Origin: Salipaludibacillus aurantiacus
Lineage (GTDB): Bacteria; Bacillota; Bacilli; Bacillales; Salisediminibacteriaceae
Assembly: GCF_900111295.1 (NCBI RefSeq)
Contig: NZ_FOGT01000001.1
Span: 310,001 to 374,000, forward strand
Length of the DNA: 64,000 bases
Reading direction: 5' to 3'
How positions within the stretch are numbered: the first letter of the stretch is position 1; each line of letters starts with the position of its first letter. Of the stretch, positions 34,018-43,086 are shown piece after piece. A model generated the notes under the pieces. That model saw only the letters and a list, made by a program, of their open reading frames with translations. It was not told where the DNA came from and made no database searches. The position numbers were made by a program, and so were the translations under genes.

Positions 34018-34054
34018 AGCTGTCTTTTGTCAGATATACTGACAAAAGGCAGCT
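34018..34054. terminator. Bidirectional terminator between yqzF and spo0A
   Basis: AGCTG-CTTTTGTCAG and CTGACAAAAG-CAGCT pair with one mismatch (5-base loop). A run of T follows on the minus strand and a T-rich tail on the plus strand. Confidence 0.88.
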
Positions 34055-34063
34055 TTATTATTT

Positions 34064-34858
34064 TCAGCTTACTTTATGTTCAATCCTTAACTTATCGGCA
34101 ACCATCGCGATAAATTCAGAATTGGTCGGTTTTGCTTTAGATACATTCACTGTATAACCGAACATCTTGGAGATTGACTCTATGTTGCCTCTGCTCCATG
34201 CTACTTCGATCGCATGACGAATAGCACGCTCCACACGGCTTGCAGTGGTATTAAACTTCTTTGCAATATCAGGGTAAAGCACTTTTGTAATGGATCCGAG
34301 CAGTTCTATATCATTATAAACCATCGTAATAGCTTCTCTTAAGTACATATATCCTTTAATATGCGCCGGCACACCGATTTCATGGATAATGCTCGTAATA
34401 CTCGCATCCAGGTTCATCGGTTTATTTTCACGCCTCATATCCGCCGCTGAAGCTGCAGGGCGCTGAATATAGGAATTGCTCTGGTTTCCTGAAACTTCTC
34501 TTATTTTATTCATTAAAGTATCCATATCAAAAGGTTTTAAAATGTAATAAGACGCACCCAGATCTACAGCTTTCTTAGTCACATCTTCCTGTCCGAAAGC
34601 GGTCAGCATGATGATATTAGGCCGTTTATTTAATTGCATACCATTGAGTTTTTCCAAAACTGCCAGCCCGTCTAAATGAGGCATAATAATATCAAGAATT
34701 AAAACGTCAGGCTCTGTGTCCTCTATTAAATTTAAACATTCCTGGCCATTATAAGCCCTTCCTGCGACTTCCATATCCTCTTGAGAAAGAATATAATCCT
34801 CAAGTAAATTGACTAATTCACGGTTGTCGTCGGCCACACAAACTTTAACTTTTTTCAC
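34064..34858 (-). CDS. spo0A: Sporulation master regulator Spo0A
   Basis: A 264-residue response regulator. The receiver domain (residues 1-122) has acidic pocket Asp10/Asp11, phosphorylated Asp56 ([12 protein letters not shown]), and Lys109 (YYILKPFD). The C-terminal DNA-binding domain contains the recognition helix region [17 protein letters not shown] and the activation segment [11 protein letters not shown]. The start is GTG at 34858, with GGGGAGG 8 bases upstream. A sigma-H promoter overlapping a Spo0A box, and a vegetative promoter further upstream, precede it. Confidence 0.98.
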   Translation of the reverse strand: MKKVKVCVADDNRELVNLLEDYILSQEDMEVAGRAYNGQECLNLIEDTEPDVLILDIIMPHLDGLAVLEKLNGMQLNKRPNIIMLTAFGQEDVTKKAVDLGASYYILKPFDMDTLMNKIREVSGNQSNSYIQRPAASAADMRRENKPMNLDASITSIIHEIGVPAHIKGYMYLREAITMVYNDIELLGSITKVLYPDIAKKFNTTASRVERAIRHAIEVAWSRGNIESISKMFGYTVNVSKAKPTNSEFIAMVADKLRIEHKVS

Positions 34859-34905
34859 ACTAAGTTCCTCCCCGAAATTATGGTTTAAATAACTTTATAT
34901 TCCTT

Positions 34906-34930
34906 ATTCGACAACACCTCATGAAATCCT
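34906..34930 (-). promoter_or_regulatory. Sigma-H promoter (Ps) of spo0A overlapping a Spo0A box
   Basis: On the minus strand AGGATTT (34924-34930), 11 bases, and GTCGAAT (34906-34912) match the SigH consensus (RnAGGAWWW, RnnGAAT). TGTCGAA (34907-34913), a perfect Spo0A box, overlaps the -10. Confidence 0.85.
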
Positions 34931-35038
34931 TTTAATTATTTGAATTTTTCAAGTTAATCTTTAGTTTACTCTTATTTATTCACATATACTCCTAAATTCG
35001 AGTCTAATCGCTATTAAATACGTTTAATGCTGCTGATT

Positions 35039-35065
35039 TGTCGAAAATTATTTGGTTGTATTATA
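35039..35065 (-). promoter_or_regulatory. Vegetative promoter (Pv) of spo0A with Spo0A box
   Basis: On the minus strand an extended -10, TGG-TATAAT (TATAAT at 35060-35065). About 15 bases downstream lies TTCGACA (35039-35045), the reverse of the Spo0A box TGTCGAA, placed to repress this promoter. Confidence 0.7.
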
Positions 35066-35100
35066 CCATAATTTATCTGCAAAGACGTCTAAATATTATA

Positions 35101-35133
35101 AAAAAAGCACCACCTCTCTGGTGATGCTTTTTT
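35101..35133 (-). terminator. Terminator after spoIVB
   Basis: On the minus strand AAAAAAGCATCACC and GGTGGTGCTTTTTTT pair with one mismatch, with a U run; it is 12 bases after the spoIVB stop. Confidence 0.88.
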
Positions 35134-35144
35134 AACCACTATAT

Positions 35145-36425
35145 TTAACCTGCTTTTTTCTGTTCGCTTTTTTCTAAATCAATTCCTGCATCTTTTAACA
35201 TCCATTCTATATGGCAGCCGTAACCGGATGTCGGGTCGTTAACAAAAACATGTGTCACAGCTCCTACTATACGCCCATTTTGAATAATGGGACTTCCGCT
35301 CATACCCTGGACAATTCCTCCTGTTTTGTCCAGAAGTTCTTCGTCGGTTACTTTTATGACGAGCCCTTTAGTCGCAGGTGACTGCTGAGGGGTACTGCTT
35401 ATAATTTCAATATCAAAACGTTGCACTTCCTCACCGTCAACTACGGTGTAAATTTCTGCAGGTCCTTCTTCTATCTGGTGAGCCAATCCTATTTCCACTG
35501 GATCCATCCACTCTTCGTTACGTGCTTCGTCATGCATCTTTCCAAAAATACCAAAGCTAGTATTTTTAGAAATATTACCTAACACTTTTCTGTCATTAGA
35601 AAACCTTGCTAATTTCTCGCCTGGCTCTCCAGTTAATCCTTTTTCAATTGAAGTCACATCCGATCGGATTATTTCTCCATTCCCTACTTCGATCGGTTCT
35701 TTTGTTTCCATATCGGATATGACGTGTCCTAAGGCTCCGTAATTTCCTGACTCCGGTTCGTAGAAAGTCAGTGTCCCCACTCCAGCAGCGGAATCTCTTA
35801 TAAATAACCCAAGATGGAACCGAGGGTCTCCTTTACCTTTTACGGGAGTTAGCTCTTTTTTCATTATTTTGCCATCTCTTTTTATTTTAAAAGAAATCGG
35901 CTTATTCTGTTCGCCCGCTTCTTGAACTAATGGCTGTATATCATTCATACTGCTAATATTAATTCCATTCATTTCTATAATGCTGTCTCCTACACGAATA
36001 TCTGAAGCTTCTCCAGGAGATACTTTACCTGCATCAGTATCCATTAAATGATGGCCTACTACTAATACTCCATCCGTTTTCACTCTTACTCCAATTGACT
36101 GACCGCCGGGAATAACTTTCAATTCAGGGTAAACTGACACATCCATTGCTTTTAATGGCAGCCCTTTTATTCCCATGCTGACGGTGCTTTCTGATGAACT
36201 TAACGCTTCCATCACAGAGTTGTCTTCTTTATTTGATATAGCAACAGAAGAATCATCATAATTCAAAACGGATACCGCATTTGGGATATCGTATGTCTGC
36301 CCTTCAAAAATTGCAATGTTATGCGGGATCTGGAGATAATTTTGTAAAGGCGGATAGAATGCAGCAGAGAACAAAATCGCAAGGAGAAGTATTCCTGTCG
36401 TTTTTCGTACCCATCCAAAGTTCAA
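35145..36425 (-). CDS. spoIVB: SpoIVB serine peptidase (SigK checkpoint)
   Basis: A 426-residue forespore-secreted S55 peptidase that triggers pro-SigK processing. N-terminal transmembrane segment (TTGILLLAILFSAAFYPPL), PDZ domain at about residues 105-200 (SDIRVGDSIIEMNGI), and peptidase domain with His in YGALGHVISD and the nucleophile Ser in GMSGSPIIQNG. The start is TTG at 36425 with GAGGAG 11 bases upstream; an in-frame stop immediately before it excludes a longer protein. It lies between recN and spo0A, as in B. subtilis. Confidence 0.95.
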   Translation of the reverse strand: MNFGWVRKTTGILLLAILFSAAFYPPLQNYLQIPHNIAIFEGQTYDIPNAVSVLNYDDSSVAISNKEDNSVMEALSSSESTVSMGIKGLPLKAMDVSVYPELKVIPGGQSIGVRVKTDGVLVVGHHLMDTDAGKVSPGEASDIRVGDSIIEMNGINISSMNDIQPLVQEAGEQNKPISFKIKRDGKIMKKELTPVKGKGDPRFHLGLFIRDSAAGVGTLTFYEPESGNYGALGHVISDMETKEPIEVGNGEIIRSDVTSIEKGLTGEPGEKLARFSNDRKVLGNISKNTSFGIFGKMHDEARNEEWMDPVEIGLAHQIEEGPAEIYTVVDGEEVQRFDIEIISSTPQQSPATKGLVIKVTDEELLDKTGGIVQGMSGSPIIQNGRIVGAVTHVFVNDPTSGYGCHIEWMLKDAGIDLEKSEQKKAG

Positions 36426-36520
36426 ACTTATTCACTCTCCTCGTCTCTAACCTTCACCTCCACCATGGCTGTAATACTAATTTTGCCTTTAAACCGATCA
36501 TTTATAACTTTAAGCAAAGA

Positions 36521-36550
36521 AAAAAACTAACCTCTTTTGGTTAGTTTTTT
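36521..36550 (-). terminator. Terminator after recN
   Basis: AAAAAACTAACC and GGTTAGTTTTTT form a 12-bp perfect stem with a 6-base loop; it is effective on both strands. Confidence 0.88.
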
Positions 36551-36564
36551 CATGGAAAGTCCAA

Positions 36565-38295
36565 TTATTTTTTTGACCTTTCTGCCTGTTTAAGTAATTC
36601 TGTTGCGTGCTGCCTGGTCAAATCAGTAATTTCAACACCTGAAATCATCCGGCTGATTTCTTCTGTTTGTTCTTCCAGAGTTAACGGACGCACACTTGTA
36701 CTCGTTCTTCCTTTATTCTCACTTTTTGAAATAAAAAGGTGAGTATCTGCCATAGCTGCCACTTGTGGAAGATGAGTAATACACAAAACTTGCGATCCGA
36801 TCGATACATGGTGTATTTTTTCAGCAATGGCCTGTGCCACTCTGCCGCTTACTCCGGTATCAACTTCGTCAAAAATAATTGAAGTAACCCCTTCATGGCG
36901 GGCGAGAATCGATTTCAAAGCCAAAATCATTCTGGAAATTTCACCGCCTGAAGCAACTTTTGCCAAAGGTTTTAAAGGTTCACCTTTATTTGTGGCGACC
37001 ATAAAGGAAATAGTGTCCATTCCTGACCGGCTAAAAGGGAAAGATTTCAATAAGTGCTGACCATCTGAAATAACACCAGTATTTGGATTTTTAAAATCAA
37101 TTTCAAAAACAGTATCCTTCATGTACAAGTCCTTGAGCTGTTTTTGTATCGCTTTTTTTAATTTACCGGCATGGTCTTTCCGCAATTTTGTTAAATGCTC
37201 TGCTTCTACCACTAAATCTTTTGCAATTGATACAAGTTCATTTTCCCATTCTGCAAGCCGCTGTTCCCGGTTTGTCAAAGTATCAATTTCTTCTTCCAGC
37301 GAAGAGGCATACTCCAGGATGTCATTTACCGACTCACCGTATTTTCTTTTTAATTGGCTCAATTCACTCAACCTGGATTCAATAATATTTAAACGGTCAG
37401 GATCAAACTCAATATTTTCGTAGTAGTCCCTTAAAGAGAAGGACGTTTCTTCAAGGAGATAATAACAGTTTGTGACCGTTTCTTTAAGTGTATGTAAATT
37501 CTCATCCAGCGCTGCTGCTTCTTCAATCTGATTCATTGCAGCCATTATCCACTCCAGACCCTTGCCGTCTCCGTATAAAGACTCATAGGTCCCATGGACA
37601 GTTCTGTATAGCTCTTCACTATTATCCAGCCGTTTTTTTTCTTCTTCCAACGCTTCGTCTTCATTAGCCTGTAAAGCAGCTTTTTCAATTTCATTGTACT
37701 GGTACTGAATCAGGTCCAGCCGCTGAGCCATTTGCTGTTCATTTTCTGTAATTTGAAGAAGCTGTTCCCGCTTTTTTAAAAATTGCTGATAAAGCCTTTC
37801 ATACTCTTTCTTAGGCTTATCAATAGACGATTCGGCATAACGGTCCAAAAAGGAAAGGTGCTTATCCGCCTGAAGTAATTTCTGGTGCTCGTGCTGACCG
37901 TGAATATCAACGAGCATCTGTCCAACTTCCCTTAATACCGCTAAAGTAATAAGCTTCCCGTTAACCCGGCAGATGCTTTTGCCCTGGGTAGTAATTTCAC
38001 GGCGCAGTACCACTGTTTCTTCCTCCTCAGGCCTGATCCCCAATTCAGCCAGCAAGTCAGATAATTCACTGGACACAGACGACTCAACTGAAAATAAACC
38101 TTCTATTTCTGCCCGTTTACTTCCATGACGGACGAAATCAACTGATCCTCTGCCGCCGATCAGTAGTCCTATCGCGTCAATAATAATCGATTTTCCAGCA
38201 CCTGTTTCACCCGTTAAGACAGTCAGTCCTTGATCAAATGAGACAGACACTTCATCTATAATTGCAAAATTCCGAATTGATAATTCCATCAACAT
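36565..38295 (-). CDS. recN: DNA repair protein RecN
   Basis: A 576-residue SMC-like ATPase in double-strand-break repair. Walker A GETGAGKSIIIDAI near residue 30, long central coiled coil (about 150-370), then ABC signature VASGGEISRMILALK and Walker B IIFDEVDTGVSG. ATG at 38295 is preferred because AAGG lies 8 bases upstream; a GTG 9 bases earlier overlaps that site. It follows argR by 41 bases, as in most Bacilli. Confidence 0.95.
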   Translation of the reverse strand: MLMELSIRNFAIIDEVSVSFDQGLTVLTGETGAGKSIIIDAIGLLIGGRGSVDFVRHGSKRAEIEGLFSVESSVSSELSDLLAELGIRPEEEETVVLRREITTQGKSICRVNGKLITLAVLREVGQMLVDIHGQHEHQKLLQADKHLSFLDRYAESSIDKPKKEYERLYQQFLKKREQLLQITENEQQMAQRLDLIQYQYNEIEKAALQANEDEALEEEKKRLDNSEELYRTVHGTYESLYGDGKGLEWIMAAMNQIEEAAALDENLHTLKETVTNCYYLLEETSFSLRDYYENIEFDPDRLNIIESRLSELSQLKRKYGESVNDILEYASSLEEEIDTLTNREQRLAEWENELVSIAKDLVVEAEHLTKLRKDHAGKLKKAIQKQLKDLYMKDTVFEIDFKNPNTGVISDGQHLLKSFPFSRSGMDTISFMVATNKGEPLKPLAKVASGGEISRMILALKSILARHEGVTSIIFDEVDTGVSGRVAQAIAEKIHHVSIGSQVLCITHLPQVAAMADTHLFISKSENKGRTSTSVRPLTLEEQTEEISRMISGVEITDLTRQHATELLKQAERSKK

Positions 38296-38336
38296 TCTAT
38301 TCACCTTCTTAAACTGGGTTGTCGATGCTGAGTCAT

Positions 38337-38786
38337 TTATAGCATTTGTAAGAATTTCTCACTGATTGGTTCAGTATCCTTTTCATCACGGCAGATAATC
38401 AGGATAGTATCATCTCCGCTTATATTTCCCATTATTTCTTCCCAGTCTAAATTATCAATTAACGCTCCTACAGCATTCGCATTCCCGGGCAGCGTTTTTA
38501 ATATAATCATGTTATTCGTATGGTCAATAGACACAAACGAATCCATGAGAGCCCTCTTTAATTTTTGAAGAGGATTAAACCTTTGATCTGACGGTAAGCT
38601 GTATTTATACCTTCCATCAATCATAGGAACTTTTACAAGATGCAGTTCTTTAATATCTCTGCTCACAGTCGCCTGAGTGACGTTATAACCGGCAGACCTT
38701 AACTGATCAACGAGATGATCCTGGGTTTCTACATCCTGATTGGCAATAATTTCTCTGATTTTAATATGTCTTTGTCCTTTATTCAT
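38337..38786 (-). CDS. argR: Arginine repressor (ArgR/AhrC)
   Basis: A 149-residue hexameric arginine-dependent regulator. The winged-helix N-terminal domain ([37 protein letters not shown]) and the oligomerisation/arginine-binding C-terminal domain ([32 protein letters not shown]) are complete. ATG at 38786 has GGAGG upstream. A SigA promoter with an imperfect ARG-box-like sequence precedes it, suggesting autoregulation. Confidence 0.95.
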   Translation of the reverse strand: MNKGQRHIKIREIIANQDVETQDHLVDQLRSAGYNVTQATVSRDIKELHLVKVPMIDGRYKYSLPSDQRFNPLQKLKRALMDSFVSIDHTNNMIILKTLPGNANAVGALIDNLDWEEIMGNISGDDTILIICRDEKDTEPISEKFLQML

Positions 38787-38827
38787 AAATGATTTCCTCC
38801 ACTAATTGTTGTTGTTTCCTAATTGTC

Positions 38828-38862
38828 ATTATAAAGGATGCCTTATAAATATACAATTCATG
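38828..38862 (-). promoter_or_regulatory. argR promoter with weak ARG-box-like sequence
   Basis: On the minus strand TTGTAT (38851-38856), a 17-base spacer and TATAAT (38828-38833). A CATGAAT-containing stretch (38845-38862) overlaps the -35 and agrees with the AhrC box in 11 of 18 positions, concentrated in the first half. Confidence 0.6.
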
Positions 38863-38955
38863 TATAAAACAAATTAGTGAACATGGTAACAGATGCCGCT
38901 TACATAGTTGTTTTCCTTTAACTTCCTTTACTAAACATCCTGTTGTTTTTGTCCA

Positions 38956-38990
38956 TAAAAAAGAGGCAGTCCGATAAAGCCTTCTGCCTC
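38956..38990 (-). terminator. Terminator after yqxC
   Basis: GAGGCAG and CTGCCTC form a 7-bp stem with a 14-base loop, followed by seven U residues on the minus strand. It closes the nusB-to-yqxC transcript. Confidence 0.82.
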
Positions 38991-39000
38991 AAAATCCTGG

Positions 39001-39801
39001 CTATTGGTGCGCTCGGGAAACAACCTCTTTAATTTCCTCTTCAGGAAAAATCTCACCTGGTTCATTAGTGCCGCACAAATAAATCAGAAATTCAATGTTC
39101 CCTTCTCCTCCGCGGATGGGGGAGGAAGTCAGTCCTTTAACTGTATAATTTAATTGTTCACAGTAACGGACCATTTCTTCTACAACTTTCAGATGAATCT
39201 TTTTGTCTCTAATAATTCCTTTTTTGCCGACCTCATCCCGCCCAGCTTCGAATTGGGGTTTGATCAAAGCGGCAATTTGGCCGTCTTCTGCCAAAATTTT
39301 TTTTAACACTGGGAGAATTAATTTTAATGAGATAAAGGACACATCTATAGTTGCAAAGTCAGGCGCGCCTTTAATAAAATGTTCAGGCTCGGCATACCTG
39401 AAATTCGTTCTTTCCATTACTACTACGCGTTCGTCCTGTCTTAATTTCCAGGCAAGCTGGTTATACCCCACATCAAGAGCATAAACGAGACGTGCCCCTT
39501 CCTGAAGGGCACAGTCCGTAAATCCTCCTGTAGAAGCGCCGATATCAAGCATAACTTTATCCGTTAAGTCGAGTCCGAATGCCTCAATGGCCCGCTTGAG
39601 TTTTAAGCCTCCCCGGCCCACATAAGGCAAAGCCTCGCCTTTTAACCTGAGCTCTGTATCAGGACTGACTTTTGTACCCGGCTTGTCTATTCTTTCACCG
39701 TCCGCCAGCACTAATCCAGCCATTATTGTCCGTTTTGCCTTTTCACGCGTTTCAATTAAGCCTTTTTCCACCAGTAATACATCTATACGCTCTTTTTTCA
39801 T
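39001..39801 (-). CDS. yqxC: TlyA-family rRNA 2'-O-methyltransferase (YqxC)
   Basis: A 266-residue protein with an N-terminal S4 RNA-binding domain (residues 4-65, RIDVLLVEKGLIETREKAKR) and an FtsJ/RrmJ-type SAM methyltransferase (MLDIGASTGGFTDCALQ, YALDVGYNQLAWKL, ATIDVSFISLKLIL, LIKPQFEAG). Relatives methylate cytidines in 16S and 23S rRNA. ATG at 39801 lies 4 bases after the dxs stop, with GAGG inside the end of dxs; a longer frame would overlap dxs. Gene order dxs-yqxC-argR-recN is the usual one in Bacilli. Confidence 0.92.
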   Translation of the reverse strand: MKKERIDVLLVEKGLIETREKAKRTIMAGLVLADGERIDKPGTKVSPDTELRLKGEALPYVGRGGLKLKRAIEAFGLDLTDKVMLDIGASTGGFTDCALQEGARLVYALDVGYNQLAWKLRQDERVVVMERTNFRYAEPEHFIKGAPDFATIDVSFISLKLILPVLKKILAEDGQIAALIKPQFEAGRDEVGKKGIIRDKKIHLKVVEEMVRYCEQLNYTVKGLTSSPIRGGEGNIEFLIYLCGTNEPGEIFPEEEIKEVVSRAHQ

Positions 39802-39805
39802 AAGA

Positions 39806-41695
39806 TTATGCCCGCTGCCTCTTTCTAGGAAGCATCTGTTCAACGGCAGATGCGACATTCTGGGAAGTTAAGCCGATTTCCTCAAGCAATTGCGGCACAC
39901 TGCCGTGCTCAATATACCGGTCCGGGATGCCCATGCGTTCTACTACCATCGAATGGAAATGGTTTTCATGGAAATACTCAAGTACCGCACTGCCAAACCC
40001 GCCCAGTAATGCCGTTTCTTCCAAAGTCAGCACAGGGCGTTCCTGTTTGGCCAGTTCCGTCAGTTTGGCATCATCCAATGGTTTAATTGACCGGGCATTT
40101 ACTATTTCAACATTAATGCCTTTTTTCTCAAGCTGTTCAGCAGCTTCCATAGCTACAGGGATCATCGTACCAAAAGTAAGAATAGACAAGTCGCTTCCTT
40201 CTTTTAGAACTTCCCATTCTCCTAAAGGAATTTGTTTCAGCTCTTCATCCATTTTCACACCAAAACCGCCCCCTCTCGGGTAACGGACAGCAATAGGTCC
40301 ATCATCGTGCATGACACCAGTATAAATCATGTGCTGCAGTTCATTTTCATCTTTAGGATTAAGGATTTTCATATTTGGAAGGTGCCGTAAATATGAAATA
40401 TCAAATACTCCCTGATGCGTTTCACCGTCTGCTCCAACAAGACCGGCTCTGTCAACAGCAAAGAATACATTCAGGTTCTGGCGGCAGACATCGTGTACCA
40501 GCTGGTCATACCCCCGCTGCAAGAATGTTGAATAAACTGCAAACACAGGTTTCATTCCCTGAGTTGCCAACCCTGCAGACATTGTAGTGGCATGCTGTTC
40601 AGCTATCCCTACATCGTACATACGATCGGGAAACTCAGCAGCGAATGTATCAAGTTTTGTGCCCCCGGGCATTGCCGCTGTAATCGCTACGACCCGTTTA
40701 TCATCTTTAGCAATTCGTTTAAGTGTATTAGCAAATACGCCGCTGTAGCTTGGAGGCCCTGGTTTTTTCACAACTTCCCCTGATTCAATTTTGTATGGAC
40801 CAAGGCCGTGCCATGTCCCTTTCGCATCATTTTCTGCAGGGGCGTAGCCTTTACCCTTTTTCGTAATAACGTGGACAAGCACAGGACCTTTCGTTTTGTT
40901 TGCGTAAGTAATATTACTCTTTAAATCCTCAAGATCGTGACCGTCAACAGGTCCTAAATAAGTAAAACCAAGTTCTTCGAAAAACATTCCTGAAACAAGT
41001 AAATATTTTAAGCTGTCTTTAACCCGCTCTGCCGTTGCAGCAAGCCTGCCTCCAAAAGCAGGGATTTTCTTAATAAGCATTTCCAGATCATCTTTTGCCC
41101 TCTGGTACTTACCTGCTGTCCTCATGCGGCCGAGCATTGTATTAATAGCCCCTACGTTTGGAGCGATCGACATTTCATTATCATTTAATATGACAACCAT
41201 GTCAGTTTGTTCATGTCCAATATGGTTAAGCGCTTCCAACGCCATACCTCCGGTTAAAGCACCGTCGCCAATCACAGGTATAACACTCTCATCAGTACCC
41301 TTTAAGTCTCTGGCAAGAGCCATACCCATTGCTGCGGACAATGAGGTTGAACTGTGACCCGTTTCCCAAACGTCATGTATGCTTTCAGAGCGTTTTGGGA
41401 AGCCGCACAGGCCTTGATATTGGCGAAGCTTGTCGAACTGGCCTGCTCTGCCTGTCAAAATTTTATGAACGTAAGCCTGGTGGCCCACATCCCAAATAAA
41501 CTTGTCTTTCGGACTTTCAAATAATTGGTGAAGAACAAGCGTCAGTTCAACCACTCCGAGGTTTGGCCCCAGATGTCCTCCTGTAGAAGAAAGGTTTTTA
41601 ATTAGAAAACTTCTGATCTCTTCAGCAAGGTCTTCCAGATCTTTGTTGCTGCATTCTTTTAAAAAGGTAGGTTCTTTTATGCTAAGCAAATCCAA
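39806..41695 (-). CDS. dxs: 1-deoxy-D-xylulose-5-phosphate synthase
   Basis: A 629-residue thiamine-diphosphate enzyme, first step of the MEP isoprenoid pathway. Conserved stretches: [32 protein letters not shown], the cofactor motif starting [14 protein letters not shown], and in the pyrimidine domain [17 protein letters not shown]. The start is TTG at 41695 with GAGGG upstream. It follows oapA by 19 bases; with ispA upstream, two isoprenoid genes flank the OLE RNA/oapA pair. Confidence 0.96.
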   Translation of the reverse strand: MDLLSIKEPTFLKECSNKDLEDLAEEIRSFLIKNLSSTGGHLGPNLGVVELTLVLHQLFESPKDKFIWDVGHQAYVHKILTGRAGQFDKLRQYQGLCGFPKRSESIHDVWETGHSSTSLSAAMGMALARDLKGTDESVIPVIGDGALTGGMALEALNHIGHEQTDMVVILNDNEMSIAPNVGAINTMLGRMRTAGKYQRAKDDLEMLIKKIPAFGGRLAATAERVKDSLKYLLVSGMFFEELGFTYLGPVDGHDLEDLKSNITYANKTKGPVLVHVITKKGKGYAPAENDAKGTWHGLGPYKIESGEVVKKPGPPSYSGVFANTLKRIAKDDKRVVAITAAMPGGTKLDTFAAEFPDRMYDVGIAEQHATTMSAGLATQGMKPVFAVYSTFLQRGYDQLVHDVCRQNLNVFFAVDRAGLVGADGETHQGVFDISYLRHLPNMKILNPKDENELQHMIYTGVMHDDGPIAVRYPRGGGFGVKMDEELKQIPLGEWEVLKEGSDLSILTFGTMIPVAMEAAEQLEKKGINVEIVNARSIKPLDDAKLTELAKQERPVLTLEETALLGGFGSAVLEYFHENHFHSMVVERMGIPDRYIEHGSVPQLLEEIGLTSQNVASAVEQMLPRKRQRA

Positions 41696-41714
41696 GAAAA
41701 ACCCTCACTTTCTG

Positions 41715-42320
41715 TTATTTTTTGATATTTTTCTTCTTTTTTCGTTTATTTCCTTTAAAAATAGTTATTCTCAATTTTACCTCTAAAAAGTAAAATAATC
41801 TACCCACATAGGAAATGATCTCTGTAGAATATTGTATGGCCAAGGTTTTACCGACAGATTTCCCGCCGACAGTGAGGGCTGCTACTACACTGGTAAACAG
41901 TACAGAGATAACAAACTGCACTGTGGATCCTTCTCCGTAACCCATTTGCAAAGCAAGGTGAAGAACGACATAAGCTGAAGCTGTACCACTGATTATACCC
42001 GCAATATCCCCAATAACATCATTTGTAAAATTGGAAAAACGATCTGCATTTCTCGTAATTAACATAGCTTGTTTTGCACCTTGAACCTTTTCAGAGGCCA
42101 TAGCGTGAAACGGCTTCTCATCTGCTGCAGTGGCCGCTACTCCTATCGTGTCGGAAACGACCCCTGTCAATACGATAACAAAGACTATCAGCATGCCTGC
42201 CCCCCATGCAACACCGCTCAGCAGGGCAGTGGAGACAATTGAAAAAATAGCCGCCAGCACAAAGGTGATAACGGCTATAATTAAACTCCAGTGCAATGAT
42301 TTCTTCATTGAATTTCTCAT
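41715..42320 (-). CDS. oapA: OLE-associated membrane protein OapA (DUF21/CNNM-like)
   Basis: A 201-residue integral membrane protein with about four hydrophobic segments (SLIIAVITFVLAAIFSIV, GAGMLIVFVIVLTGVVSD, IAGIISGTASAYVVLHLAL, FVISVLFTSVVAALTV), a DUF21/CNNM-like block (SDTIGVAATAADEKPFHAMA) and a strongly basic C-terminal tail (KGNKRKKKKNIKK). In A. halodurans the gene in this place encodes OapA, which binds OLE RNA at the membrane and is needed for resistance to ethanol, cold and Mg stress. Identification rests on topology, motif and the OLE RNA directly upstream. Start: ATG at 42320 or 42308; neither has a strong ribosome site. A TATAAT 88 bases before the start may add a second promoter. 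Confidence 0.88.
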   Translation of the reverse strand: MRNSMKKSLHWSLIIAVITFVLAAIFSIVSTALLSGVAWGAGMLIVFVIVLTGVVSDTIGVAATAADEKPFHAMASEKVQGAKQAMLITRNADRFSNFTNDVIGDIAGIISGTASAYVVLHLALQMGYGEGSTVQFVISVLFTSVVAALTVGGKSVGKTLAIQYSTEIISYVGRLFYFLEVKLRITIFKGNKRKKKKNIKK

Positions 42321-42444
42321 CTATAATCAACGTCTTTCTGCTTATAAAGATTAACATGCGGCCTTTGTTTGAAAATTCTGAACCAAATTGCTCTCTTCCA
42401 TGTAAATTATACCCTGTTTCCCAATATGTAAACGGCGAGTGGTC

Positions 42445-43012
42445 ATTCAAAGAGTAAAAACTGCGTCTTAGGTCCAGTAGGTTTTCCCAAGCGGGTACTC
42501 CCGCGTCGCCGCAGGAGCGGTTTCCCTTTAAACCCGCCTTGACGCTGTCGCCAGACGCCAGACTGGATTACCACTTAGAACGCACTATAATCCCCTTTAA
42601 ATGTCCTGTGGAACAGTCTAGGAGTTTTCCCCGGCAGTTCTTATACATTCTCTATCCTCTTTTGCAGAAATGATTTCATATGGATGATTGCTCTACAACC
42701 TAGCATCCATAATCCCCTCACTTTCCACTCAAGGCAGGCTACGCTGCTCACAAGTTCCCATACTTGCGAATGCAGGTTCATACCCTTACACATAGTCGCC
42801 GCCGGGTGCGGGACCACATGGAAGGGCCTCCGCGGCTGCAGGGTCATCGCCCACATGCCATTGTGGATCGCCCTACAGCCTTTACTCCCAGTCAGGACCC
42901 AAGGCTGGGCGCCTCAAGCCAAGACTAGGAACTTCATCGATGTGCCCTTTAGCGGATTTTTAGGCCCGCTTTCGAGAATGGAGAACCGACTAGAATACTG
43001 CACCACTCACCT
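42445..43012 (-). ncRNA. ole: OLE RNA (ornate, large, extremophilic RNA)
   Basis: The 766 bases between ispA and oapA contain no credible gene but are far richer in G and C and in hairpins than other spacers here. A near-consensus promoter (43018-43046) starts a transcript of about 570 bases on the minus strand. Stems visible by eye include ATGGATG/CATCCAT (42684-42711), GCGGGTTT/AAACCGC, GCGGG-AGTA-CCCGC, and a long arm CTGTAGGG/CCCTGCAG (42836-42878) whose internal loop has GA-rich strands as in kink-turns. Place (ispA-RNA-oapA-dxs), length and orientation are those of OLE RNA in A. halodurans. Exact ends are estimated. The RNA forms a membrane ribonucleoprotein with OapA. Confidence 0.88.
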
Positions 43013-43017
43013 AAATA

Positions 43018-43046
43018 ATTATACCATGTTTGCACAGGTCAGACAA
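43018..43046 (-). promoter_or_regulatory. Promoter of OLE RNA
   Basis: On the minus strand TTGTCT (43041-43046), a 17-base spacer ending in TGG, and TATAAT (43018-43023): an extended -10 promoter of high quality, 41 bases after the ispA stop. The RNA can thus be made independently of the nusB-ispA transcript. Confidence 0.85.
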
Positions 43047-43086
43047 CTTACAGACCTTTGTCAGTTGAGCCATTAATTCTCAAATT

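Noticed and set aside
38845-38862. A firm ARG box call before argR
   Set aside because: Only the first half of the box matches well (11 of 18 overall), so it is reported only as a weak part of the promoter entry.
42684-43076. A 130-codon plus-strand open frame in the ispA-oapA gap
   Set aside because: It has no ribosome site and unusual composition and is the antisense of the OLE RNA; the frame is open by chance in GC-rich structured sequence.
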